Numbered from the stretch's first letter, positions 45,410-52,687 are shown. The stretch: DNA of 64,000 nt from Gallionellaceae bacterium (GCA_028714875.1 JAQTLN010000012.1:60441-124440); one strand, 5' to 3'. The notes: a model not told the origin generated them from the sequence alone. Numbers and translations: made by a program.

Positions 45410-45670
45410 AAAAGTGCAATTAGGTGGTATCAGGTAAATACTATTAGATTAAGTAATACTTTATTCTTTATATATATTACAACCTTATACCTATTATGTT
45501 TTTAAATGGGGTTTATTTGTTTGTCCCCACAAAGGGACAAGAACAAAGAAACATAGGGAACCCACCATATAAACAATTAAAGCATTATATATTGTATAAC
45601 ATATTGACTTTATAATTTAATATGATATTATTTTGATATATTATTGATATAAACAAAAAGGGGAAATAAT
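45410..45670. other. intergenic region; possible replication origin
   Basis: Very A+T-rich 261 bases without a gene, directly downstream of the replicase, where ColE2-type origins usually lie. It contains GTGGTATCAGGTAAATAC near 45426-45443, the operator half site TACAACCTT (45478-45486), a perfect 7-bp hairpin TTGTCCC-CACAAA-GGGACAA (45521-45540) and extended A/T tracts. Assignment as origin is a hypothesis. Confidence 0.35.
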
Positions 45671-45874
45671 ATGGCAAACAAAACAATATTTAAAAGCTTT
45701 TCAACAACTGGCATAACACAAGAGATTGATTACATAAAACAGAAAGAGATAGACTTATCTAAGTTTATAAGAATGGCTATTATTGAAAAGATAGAAAAAG
45801 ACTTTAATAAGAAGTTTAAGAGTAAAGAATATTATAAACACACAAACAACACACAAAAAGGAGTTGCAGAATGA
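45671..45874 (+). CDS. small ribbon-helix-helix-like protein
   Basis: 67 residues. 'FKSFSTTGITQEIDYIKQKEIDLSKFIRMAIIEKIEKD' has the strand-helix-turn-helix pattern of ribbon-helix-helix DNA-binding proteins ('LSKFIRMAI'). AAGGGG lies upstream of the ATG. It overlaps the next gene by 4 bases (ATGA), an unusual coupling of a putative regulator with an exported heme protein. Confidence 0.5.
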   Translation: MANKTIFKSFSTTGITQEIDYIKQKEIDLSKFIRMAIIEKIEKDFNKKFKSKEYYKHTNNTQKGVAE

Positions 45875-46443
45875 AAAACAAATTATTATTAGTATTGGCT
45901 TTGTTGTCTTTTAATGCTTATGCAGAAGTAGATTTATTAAATGAAACAAAAGCAGTAGTTGCACCACTCCCTGCAAAATTAAAAAATGTTTTGATGGAGC
46001 AAATAAAAACAAATGGTTTGGTTGGAGGGATAGAAACTTGCAGCAAGATTGCACCAAAGGCAATGCAGGACATAAGCAATAAAACAGGCTGGGAAGTAAA
46101 AAGGGTAAGTTTAAAGAACAGAAACCCAAAGGGACAGCCTGACTTGTGGGAAATGCAAGCACTTAAAGAGTTCGAAGAGTTAGCAAAGAAAGATGAAAAT
46201 GCAGAACTTGAAAAGTGGGAAATTATACAAGATGAGAACAATAGTTATTTTAGATACATCAAAGGTTTAAAAACTACTTATGAATGTTTAATGTGCCATA
46301 GCAGTAAAGACAATTTAAGCAATGATGTTAAGAACAAACTAAAAGAACTTTACCCTAATGATTTAGCAACAGGTTATAGCACTAAACAGGTAAGGGGTGC
46401 AATATCTGTTTTAAGAGAGATAAGTAATAATAACAAACAATAA
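45871..46443 (+). CDS. exported DUF3365/Tll0287-like heme protein
   Basis: 190 residues with a signal peptide (MKNKLLLVLALLSFNAYA). The rest fits the Tll0287-like (DUF3365) domain: 'MQDISNKTGWEVKRVSLKNRNP' and the c-type heme motif CLMCHS near residue 145 (Cys-x-x-Cys-His). These domains are periplasmic heme sensors or redox proteins, often attached to signalling domains; here the domain stands alone. Codon use is as A+T-rich as the rest of the element. c-type heme attachment needs host cytochrome maturation genes. A terminator follows. Confidence 0.8.
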   Translation: MKNKLLLVLALLSFNAYAEVDLLNETKAVVAPLPAKLKNVLMEQIKTNGLVGGIETCSKIAPKAMQDISNKTGWEVKRVSLKNRNPKGQPDLWEMQALKEFEELAKKDENAELEKWEIIQDENNSYFRYIKGLKTTYECLMCHSSKDNLSNDVKNKLKELYPNDLATGYSTKQVRGAISVLREISNNNKQ

Positions 46444-46486
46444 CAACCCCCAATCTTGAAAAGACACTTTTAACACCAGAACAAGA

Positions 46487-46510
46487 AGCCCTTTTTATAA
46501 GGGCTTTTTC
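46487..46510 (+). terminator. intrinsic terminator after the heme-protein gene
   Basis: AGCCCTT-TTTAT-AAGGGCT followed by TTTTC, 44 bases after the stop of the DUF3365 gene. Confidence 0.8.
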
Positions 46511-46619
46511 TATTGACATAAAAATATTTATTTATAATTATATTTATTTACATAAAACACTTGCTTTTTGATATTTATTTGATATTATTATATCATAATT
46601 AAACAAAAGGAAAATAATT

Positions 46620-46934
46620 ATGAAAACACTTATTAAAACAACTATTCTTGCAGTATTAACAACAATGTCTTTTAATGTATTTGCTTACACTGAATATTTA
46701 AAGTTTGGTGAATGTGGGGAAAACTCAAAGCAAATTATTTACAATGCTTTTGATGTAAAAGACATTATGGCAGTTAGCAATAATAAAGATTACAGCAATG
46801 CAAAACACAAGACATTCATAAATAATGCAAGCAATCAATTATTTGAAGAGTGTTTAGCAAACAGCACTATTGATTGCAAATGGGTAGAAACAAAAGAAGA
46901 CACTAACTATAATGTTATTGAAATACACAACTAA
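46620..46934 (+). CDS. small exported cysteine-containing protein, unknown
   Basis: 104 residues. Signal peptide MKTLIKTTILAVLTTMSFNVFA, then a mature part of about 82 residues with four cysteines (FGECGENS, EECLAN, IDCKW) that could form disulfides. No family recognised. AAAAGG site present. It shares the TTMSFNVFA/LSFNAYA-style signal end with the neighbouring heme protein. Confidence 0.6.
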   Translation: MKTLIKTTILAVLTTMSFNVFAYTEYLKFGECGENSKQIIYNAFDVKDIMAVSNNKDYSNAKHKTFINNASNQLFEECLANSTIDCKWVETKEDTNYNVIEIHN

Positions 46935-46968
46935 TAAACAAACAAACAACAATTAAAAGGGGTATAAA

Positions 46969-47391
46969 ATGGAACAAGAACAAGTAATGGTAAATATGGA
47001 ACAAGAAAGAATAATAGCAGATACAAGAATACATGGTTATTTTATTGAAAGACTATTTAAACTAACATTGATAATTCTTGCTGGCGTTGGTTTTTCATTG
47101 TCAATAATGTATTATGCTTTTAATAGTGATTATCACATATCAATTGACAGAACAAAACTAAATGATGCTGATAAAATGGCACAAATGCAAAATAAATATA
47201 TAAGTCAAGGTTGGTTATTGTTTGACAATGAATGCAAAGCAGAATTAGCAATGAATAAAGAATTAGGCTATGATGCTGACAAAGTTATAAACAACGTAAG
47301 AACACATTGCTACACTTTAAAAGAAAATAACAAATATTCACAGGGTCAAATAGATGGCTTTAACAAAATAGTAAGTGAAGTATATAAATAA
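46969..47391 (+). CDS. single-pass membrane protein, unknown
   Basis: 140 residues. A cytoplasmic N terminus (1-29), one membrane helix ('LFKLTLIILAGVGFSLSIMYYAF', about 30-52) and an extracytoplasmic domain with two cysteines ('DNECKAELAM', 'THCYTLKENN'). AAAAGGGG RBS. A terminator follows. No family recognised. Confidence 0.6.
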   Translation: MEQEQVMVNMEQERIIADTRIHGYFIERLFKLTLIILAGVGFSLSIMYYAFNSDYHISIDRTKLNDADKMAQMQNKYISQGWLLFDNECKAELAMNKELGYDADKVINNVRTHCYTLKENNKYSQGQIDGFNKIVSEVYK

Positions 47392-47393
47392 TA

Positions 47394-47420
47394 AAAAAAG
47401 CCCCAGAAATGGGGCTTAAT
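47394..47420 (+). terminator. terminator-like hairpin (AAGCCCC..GGGGCTT type)
   Basis: AAAAAAAGCCCC-AGAAAT-GGGGCTTAATT. Same stem as at 39451 and 40061 but with only a short T-tract on the + strand, so it may be leaky. Confidence 0.7.
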
Positions 47421-47441
47421 TCAATTAACATAAAGGAAGTT

Positions 47442-47654
47442 ATGATAGTAGAACACAACAAACAAACAATAACAATTAAAAGGATAATGTCAATGAATAA
47501 AGAACAATTAGAACAGAGGATAAAAGAACTAGAAGAACAAATAACAGAAGAAGAAAAACAACAAGTAAAAAACAGCAAAGATTATAATAACAACTTACTT
47601 AAAGCATATATAGAGCAAATAAGTTATTATAAAAATATATTAAACAAGTTATGA
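47442..47654 (+). CDS. small coiled-coil protein, unknown
   Basis: About 70 residues from the ATG at 47442 (RBS AAAGGAAG). The central part 'MNKEQLEQRIKELEEQITEEEKQQ' is a strong heptad coiled coil. It overlaps the next gene by 4 bases (ATGA). A start at MNKEQ (47493) is also possible. Confidence 0.5.
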   Translation: MIVEHNKQTITIKRIMSMNKEQLEQRIKELEEQITEEEKQQVKNSKDYNNNLLKAYIEQISYYKNILNKL

Positions 47655-48193
47655 AATACACAGAAGAGCAAATAAATGAAATCAAATATTTACTAAAAAA
47701 CAAATATTGGTTTCATTCTTATTTAGGGGAAAACATTAAAGCAGATAAAGATTTAATGAGAATATGCTTAATGCTCCACCCTAACACCCTTGCTTTTTGT
47801 AGTGATGAAATGCAAGACAATGAAGCAATAGTAAAACAAGCAATAGCAATGAACTATGACCAGCTTAGTAATGCCAGCCCAAGACTTAAAGACAATGAAG
47901 ATATTATTTTCTTTGCTTTTGACTGCGAAGAACAAACAAAACCTAACTTTAATGATACTTTAAGTTATGCAAGCCCTAGACTACAAGATAAAGAAAGCAT
48001 TGTATTAAGGGCTTTGTCTATTGACAATTATTCTTTTAGATATGCAAGCCAAAGAATACAAGAACTAATTAAAACATATGACCCAGAACTAAAAGACCCA
48101 TACAACACACTAAAAACCATTATAGACAGGCAACAGATAGAGCAGGCACTAGCACCAGCCAGAACAGCCAAACCCACCAGGAACAGCCTATAA
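47651..48193 (+). CDS. DUF4116-type repeat protein
   Basis: 180 residues. It contains two to three tandem units of the DUF4116 pattern: 'DNEAIVKQAIAMNYDQLSNAS', 'DNEDIIFFAFDC' and 'DKESIVLRALSIDNYSFRYAS'. The pattern is D-x-E-x-hydrophobic followed by an alanine-rich helix and (L/F)xxAS. The family has no settled biochemical role and is often found on mobile or phage-derived DNA. It is coupled to the upstream coiled-coil gene. Confidence 0.7.
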   Translation: MKYTEEQINEIKYLLKNKYWFHSYLGENIKADKDLMRICLMLHPNTLAFCSDEMQDNEAIVKQAIAMNYDQLSNASPRLKDNEDIIFFAFDCEEQTKPNFNDTLSYASPRLQDKESIVLRALSIDNYSFRYASQRIQELIKTYDPELKDPYNTLKTIIDRQQIEQALAPARTAKPTRNSL

Positions 48194-48333
48194 AGCCCTA
48201 CAAGCCCATATCTTGACCTTGCCTATACTTACCCATACCCAAGCCAAAAAAAATGGCTTGAAGCCCCTTATATAGCAACAAGCCATCACTACAGCACTGC
48301 AAATTGAGTTAATTTATCAACTGATATGCCTCT

Positions 48334-49245
48334 TTATGAAACACCCAGAACCCTTTTCACTGCACTATCTAATTCAAAGCCACTTGGAAGGTTGGGACCT
48401 GAAATAAATCTTGCTGAGAACTCATCTAAAGAAAAGTGAATTGTCCTGTTAGTTACAAGAGCCCTCTGATTGCCATGAGCTACAGGCTTGGATAAATCAT
48501 AAGTATGGATTGTCAGAACCTCATTGGTGACATCTTTTGCATCTATCAAAGGAATGTCAGCACCAATGATTTCTTCAAATTTTTTATAAACAATGTCAGG
48601 AACAACAAAAAACAATCCTCTTTTCACTAGTTTAGATTTTGCATAAATATTCCCCTTCCTAATAATTTGAGGAATAAGTCTCTTGTGAACATTTGCCCAA
48701 TTCAAGCCATGTGCAGAGGGTGGGATTATTCTTGTTGAGGCATTCAAATTCTTATAAGCATACCATGCATCTCTGTAGTTGCCTGTTATATCAATGCTCT
48801 GAACTTCAACCCCAATGTATTCAATTAGTTTGTTTTTCTCAATTTTTGCCAAGACCCAATCCATTGAGAGTCTTGTTCCAATCTTTACCTCCCTACCTGA
48901 ATTTTGCCCCAAAGCAACAACACAGGTTGGCATCTTGGTTCTTTGTGGAATAAATTGGTTATACATCAGAAAAGGAACGCCATTCCCAAAGCATTCATGG
49001 GAGATGGTTTTTAACACTGCATAGTTATTCTCATACAATCTATTGGGGCAAATCACACAATCACCATAGGGAGTGGTGACACTACAAGTCCCATAAACTA
49101 TGGAACTATCATGGTTTGTTTTTGTGCATTGAGCATTGATGAATGGGCAGGCATTTAGATTCCAAAGGGACCTACTTGCTTGACTCAAATCATCAGGTGC
49201 ATATCCAAAAACCTCAACCAAGTCTTTTGATGGTCTGCTAAGCAT
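48334..49245 (-). CDS. NotI-family type II restriction endonuclease
   Basis: 303 residues. The NotI-type iron-binding cysteine cluster is visible in the N-terminal third as 'NACPFINAQC', 'YGTCSV' and 'CVICPNRLYE', which aligns with the CPF..C..GVC..CPNR layout of NotI. The PD-(D/E)xK-like core appears as 'IEYIGVEVQSIDITGNYRDA' (NotI: VLEIQTMDFHGSY), and 'GLNWANVHKRLIPQI' corresponds to a further NotI block. The gene starts one base after its methyltransferase ends. NotI cuts GCGGCCGC; the specificity here is not known, but a long G+C-rich site would be rare in the A+T-rich element and common in the host. Confidence 0.85.
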   Translation of the reverse strand: MLSRPSKDLVEVFGYAPDDLSQASRSLWNLNACPFINAQCTKTNHDSSIVYGTCSVTTPYGDCVICPNRLYENNYAVLKTISHECFGNGVPFLMYNQFIPQRTKMPTCVVALGQNSGREVKIGTRLSMDWVLAKIEKNKLIEYIGVEVQSIDITGNYRDAWYAYKNLNASTRIIPPSAHGLNWANVHKRLIPQIIRKGNIYAKSKLVKRGLFFVVPDIVYKKFEEIIGADIPLIDAKDVTNEVLTIHTYDLSKPVAHGNQRALVTNRTIHFSLDEFSARFISGPNLPSGFELDSAVKRVLGVS

Positions 49246-49246
49246 T

Positions 49247-50410
49247 TCAACCCCCTATCATATTTCTAATGACATCCCCAACAACCTTGCCCAACAGTGG
49301 AGGAACAGCATTCCCTATCTGCTCATACTGTTGGGTTATGCTTCCTTTAAACTGATATGTATCAGGGAAAGATTGAATTCTTGCAGCCTCTCTGACTGAA
49401 ATCACCCTGTTTTGTGTTGGATGGAAGAAGCTTCCCCAATGTGGGTCACACTTGGTTAATACAGTTGAACAGAGTGCATCAGGGTGAAGCCTTCCATATC
49501 TTTTAGTATGGTCACTTCTTCTTGCTCTTTGTAAACCCTTTGGAAGCATTTCATGGGGAATGTCCCTCCAGCTTCCACCTTGTGGGATGTATTTCAACCT
49601 CTCAAGATTAACATGGGCTACTTTTGCACAATAATGTTGGGTTAGGACCTTGCATCCCTTCCTTAGGTATTTCTGATATTCACTTTGAGCTTTTGTTTTA
49701 TATTTAGATGGACTCTCAGTTTGCCCATTATCAATCTCAGGCAAATCAGATAAAGCAGCCCAAACAGTGTTAGGTTCCTTGATGTTTTGATGGAACAAGG
49801 GAGAAACTTTCAAGCACAACTCTTGAGCCTTGGCAAAGTTTGCAACAGCTTTTGCATTGTATTCAGGCTCTGGAAATTGAATGCTTCCCTTGTAGTTCCT
49901 AACACCAATTATGATTGTTCTGAACCTCATCTGAGGAACACCATAATGTCCTGCAAACAGAATTCTATGCTCTACCTTATAACCCAGTGTGCTTAGTTCC
50001 TGATAGATTTGCTCAACAACTGTTCCCTTGCCAAGTGAAACAATACCTGGAACATTCTCAATCAGAACAGCTTTGGGAAGCAGGGAAGAAACAACCCTTA
50101 AGAAATCCTTGAAAAGATGGTTCCTTTGGTCATCTAGGTTTCTGATAGGTGCATTGATGGAGAATCCTTGGCAAGGTGGTCCTCCAGCCACTAAATCAAT
50201 TTCCCCCTCAGAAACCCCAAGGATTCTTTTCAAATCTTGCTCACACACCCCCCTAATATCTCCAACCACCAAGTTAGTGTTCTGATGATTGTGTTGGTAG
50301 GTATCACCATACTGAGGAACAAGCTCATTGGCTAAGATTGGTGAAAACCCTGCTTGCATCAACCCACAGGACAAACCACCTGCACCAGCAAACAAATCAA
50401 CACTCTTCAT
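49247..50410 (-). CDS. DNA (cytosine-5) methyltransferase of the element's R-M system
   Basis: 387 residues with the C5-methylase motifs in order: I 'DLFAGAGGLSCGLMQAGF', IV 'GGPPCQGFS' (catalytic Cys), VI 'ENVPGI', VIII 'QMRFRTIIIGV', IX and X 'YEQIGNAVPPLLG'. The target-recognition region lies at about 200-320. It is immediately upstream of the NotI-like nuclease and protects its site. This R-M pair is visibly less A+T-rich than the rest of the element, suggesting separate acquisition. Confidence 0.94.
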   Translation of the reverse strand: MKSVDLFAGAGGLSCGLMQAGFSPILANELVPQYGDTYQHNHQNTNLVVGDIRGVCEQDLKRILGVSEGEIDLVAGGPPCQGFSINAPIRNLDDQRNHLFKDFLRVVSSLLPKAVLIENVPGIVSLGKGTVVEQIYQELSTLGYKVEHRILFAGHYGVPQMRFRTIIIGVRNYKGSIQFPEPEYNAKAVANFAKAQELCLKVSPLFHQNIKEPNTVWAALSDLPEIDNGQTESPSKYKTKAQSEYQKYLRKGCKVLTQHYCAKVAHVNLERLKYIPQGGSWRDIPHEMLPKGLQRARRSDHTKRYGRLHPDALCSTVLTKCDPHWGSFFHPTQNRVISVREAARIQSFPDTYQFKGSITQQYEQIGNAVPPLLGKVVGDVIRNMIGG

Positions 50411-50487
50411 TTTTTGAGGATGCTCTTAAGGAAATCTCTTAAAACAAGCTTACATAACTGATGAACACAAGAATTATAAGGTGCCAG

Positions 50488-50919
50488 TCAAATATCCATA
50501 AGTATTCTCTTGTTATCAGGTGCCACAGGCAACAAAACATCTAACATTGATTTGTTTAACACATTATAAATATCATCTTGCTTAAACAACCACCAATTTG
50601 TTTCTAACAATCCTTTTTTCTTTTTCTTTTCAATTCTGTTTATATCTTTATCTAGTGTCTTTTTTATCTCTTTATATTCTTTTTTTACTTCAACATCACA
50701 CAAACCAGAAAGATATTTAGCAAGGTCATAAATTGAAACCTTAATTAAATTACCTATCTTTTTAGTTGGTATGGGAAATTTTCCCTGACTTCTCAGGTTT
50801 GCTTGTTGCCCCACACTCACCCCCAGAACCTCCACAAGGTCTTGTGGTGACAGCAAGACCCTTTCCCCATACCTACCCTTCAAGTCATCAAGTATGTGAG
50901 CCAGCACAGCCACCCCCAT
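50488..50919 (-). CDS. excisionase-like helix-turn-helix protein
   Basis: About 143 residues from the ATG at 50919; a longer frame starting at 50949 runs through the 18-bp arm repeat and is less likely. The N-terminal domain 'LLSPQDLVEVLGVSVGQQANLRSQGKFPIPTKKIGNLIKVSIYDLAKYL' is a MerR/excisionase-type HTH with a wing. The rest is a charged helix and a hydrophobic tail. Its position beside attR suggests a recombination directionality factor; its position upstream of the methyltransferase (78 bases) also allows a role as R-M regulator. Confidence 0.6.
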   Translation of the reverse strand: MGVAVLAHILDDLKGRYGERVLLSPQDLVEVLGVSVGQQANLRSQGKFPIPTKKIGNLIKVSIYDLAKYLSGLCDVEVKKEYKEIKKTLDKDINRIEKKKKKGLLETNWWLFKQDDIYNVLNKSMLDVLLPVAPDNKRILMDI

Positions 50920-50928
50920 CAATACACA

Positions 50929-50946
50929 ATACACACTGAATACACA
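50929..50946. repeat. 18-bp inner direct repeat, right copy (putative integrase arm site)
   Basis: ATACACACTGAATACACA, identical to 37745-37762 and in the same orientation, preceded by another AATACACA (50921-50928). It lies 138 bases inside attR, in the leader of the HTH gene. Confidence 0.7.
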
Positions 50947-51073
50947 CAACTAGGCTGAAACACCATGATTTAGGCTGAACAAGCCGCGAAAAGCTTTTTT
51001 TGTCAACACCAATAATACACATTATAAACAATGACTTACAGAAGTTGACACAAGCAAAAAAACCTGTCAATAA

Positions 51074-51109
51074 TCAAAAATACTTTGCCCATTTGGAATG
51101 ACCGGCCAT
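51074..51109 (-). pseudogene. stranded native start of yebC (11-codon open frame)
   Basis: On the minus strand ATGGCCGGTCATTCCAAATG.. encodes MAGHSKWAKYF then TGA. The first eight residues are the conserved YebC N terminus; the frame then runs into the element and stops. The native leader and promoter of yebC therefore lie to the right (51110 onward) and now read into the element. Confidence 0.9.
51084..51100. other. attachment site attR (17-bp core)
   Basis: TTTGCCCATTTGGAATG, identical to attL. To its right the host G+C-rich sequence resumes with the original yebC start region (complement of ATGGCCGGTCATTCC). Confidence 0.92.
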
Positions 51110-51291
51110 GATTCCGCGCCTCGAAATAACCAAGAAATTGAAGGCGGCGATGTTACCACCGCGCCCGCTTTCCCTGCCCCGGCGCGCGCATCTGTAACCG
51201 GTTTGAAACCGGCATTACCCTATACAAAAAGCGGAAATAACAGTGGCACCCCGGAACAGGGTGTCGTGGCGCTTGTAACAAGGAGATCACC

Positions 51292-51960
51292 ATGAAACGC
51301 ACACGTCTGATTACCGCGCTCGTCGGCATCGGCATTCTGTTGGCCAGCGCGACGGTCGCCGCCGCCGGCACCGCCCAGGCCGGCTCGGCCAAGTCCATGT
51401 TCTGTAGCGGTTGCCACGGTGTCGATGGCAACGTCACCTATCCCAGCGTGCGCATGGCGGGCCAATCCACACAACGACTCGGTCAGAGCCTGATGGACTT
51501 CAAAACCGGACGCCGCTTCCACCCGGTGATGAACATCCTCTCGGCGGGCCTGACCCAGCAGGACATGGACGACCTCGCCATGTTCTATGCCGCGCAGAAG
51601 CCGCTCAGCCTGGAACACGCCAGCCTCTACTGGCGCCTGGGTGGGCATGACGCCATCAACGCGGCGGTGGACGAAACCATCAAGATTTCCAAAGCCGACC
51701 CGCGCCTGGCCGGACGCCTCTCCGGCGCCTGCGCGCCCAAGCTGAAAGAACAACTCTGCGCCGCCACCGGCGGGCCCTGCACCTACACCGGCCGGGACAT
51801 GAAAACCGCGCACAAGGGGCTGAACATCACGAACGCCGAATTCGGCGCCGTCGCGCAAAACCTGGTGAGCGTCCTTGACGCCTTCAAGGTGCCCGAGAAA
51901 GAGAAAAACGAACTAGTCGGCCTGATCGCGCCGATGCAGGGAGTCATCGTGGGGCAATGA
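51292..51960 (+). CDS. cytochrome c - truncated hemoglobin fusion protein
   Basis: 222 residues with a signal peptide (MKRTRLITALVGIGILLASATVAAA). Residues about 30-105 are a class I cytochrome c domain: heme motif CSGCHG (C38, C41, H42), probable axial Met80, and the 'DMDDLAMFYAAQ' C-terminal helix. Residues about 110-220 match group 1 truncated hemoglobin: 'SLYWRLGGHDAINAAVDE', 'GGPCTYTGRDMKTAHKGLNI' with proximal His174. It would place a globin in the periplasm next to an electron-transfer heme, suggesting O2, NO or sulfide chemistry. Strong GGAGAT-type RBS. It is divergent from the original yebC, with a terminator right after it. Confidence 0.88.
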   Translation: MKRTRLITALVGIGILLASATVAAAGTAQAGSAKSMFCSGCHGVDGNVTYPSVRMAGQSTQRLGQSLMDFKTGRRFHPVMNILSAGLTQQDMDDLAMFYAAQKPLSLEHASLYWRLGGHDAINAAVDETIKISKADPRLAGRLSGACAPKLKEQLCAATGGPCTYTGRDMKTAHKGLNITNAEFGAVAQNLVSVLDAFKVPEKEKNELVGLIAPMQGVIVGQ

Positions 51961-51997
51961 AGCTCCGCGACGGCCGCATCCAGGCGGCCAACTGGAG

Positions 51998-52031
51998 CCC
52001 GCGCCGATCAGTGATGGCGCGGGTTCTTTTA
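51998..52031 (+). terminator. intrinsic terminator after the cytochrome-globin gene
   Basis: CCCGCGCC..GGCGCGGG, an 8-bp G+C stem with a 10-base loop followed by TTCTTTTATT. Confidence 0.85.
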
Positions 52032-52081
52032 TTGAACCTGGAAACAGCTTCGCCGCGTGGCGGAGGGGAACGCGGAAAGGG

Positions 52082-52687
52082 CTAACTCCTTAAATAGACT
52101 TCTACATCGCGCGCGATCAGATCCGCTGTTTCCTCACGCTCCCGGCATTTAATCGCCCACTCCCGCCCCGGATGCAGCACATCCCAACGCGGCCGCAATC
52201 CCTGGTGCCTGCCCTTGCCAGGGTCATGATTGCCGAAGCCATCCACCAGGCTGTTCCATACCGGCGCGAAGCGGGCGATGAGCAGGGATTCACCCAGTGG
52301 AATCCAGATATCGTCCACCACCAGATAGCGGCAGTGGAAATGCTGGATATCGAGGTTTTCGACCGCGCGGATGCTTTCGGCGTGCTCGCTCAGGCGTTTG
52401 TAGAGAGCGCGGCTGTGGATCTCGCCCAATCCCCCTCCTTTGCGAGCGCCCGCCGGGATGGCTTTGCCGACATAGATGGGAGTCTGAAAGCGCCCGCCCT
52501 TGTTGGTTTCCGCGAGATCACGATAGGCCGGGAAATCGCCGACGTAATAAAGGGCGTAGACGCCAGCCCCCTGAAACGACGGGATGTCTGCCAATGGCTT
52601 GGGCGCGCCCGTGAGCAAAGCCTCGGCGACGCTGGCGCCGAGATTGCGTTTGTCCAGCGGATTGAAGGGAATGACGTTGTCGCTCAT
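52082..52687 (-). CDS. Eco29kI-like GIY-YIG restriction endonuclease
   Basis: 201 residues. The GIY-YIG-type nuclease core reads 'GVYALYYVGDF' and 'PIYVGKAIP', with the family arginine and 'LGESLLIARFAPVWNSLVDGFGNHDPGKGR', a hallmark of Eco29kI-type enzymes, then 'WDVLHPGREWA'. Eco29kI cuts CCGCGG; the specificity here is assumed only by family. The ATG overlaps the methyltransferase stop (ATGA). The G+C content is that of the host, unlike the element to the left. Confidence 0.88.
   Translation of the reverse strand: MSDNVIPFNPLDKRNLGASVAEALLTGAPKPLADIPSFQGAGVYALYYVGDFPAYRDLAETNKGGRFQTPIYVGKAIPAGARKGGGLGEIHSRALYKRLSEHAESIRAVENLDIQHFHCRYLVVDDIWIPLGESLLIARFAPVWNSLVDGFGNHDPGKGRHQGLRPRWDVLHPGREWAIKCREREETADLIARDVEVYLRS

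Larger units (their letters stand above)
37655..51100. mobile_element. integrative mobilizable element inserted in the yebC start
   Basis: About 13.4 kb of A+T-rich DNA (roughly one third G+C by eye), with AGA/TTA codon preference, bounded by a 17-bp direct repeat within yebC. Next to the left end is a tyrosine integrase, next to the right end an excisionase-like HTH gene. Between are a MobF relaxase-helicase, a plasmid-type replicase, a NotI-like restriction-modification pair and cargo of mostly small unknown genes. No type IV secretion genes are visible, so transfer would need a helper element. Inner 18-bp direct repeats near both ends look like recombinase arm sites. Confidence 0.92.
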
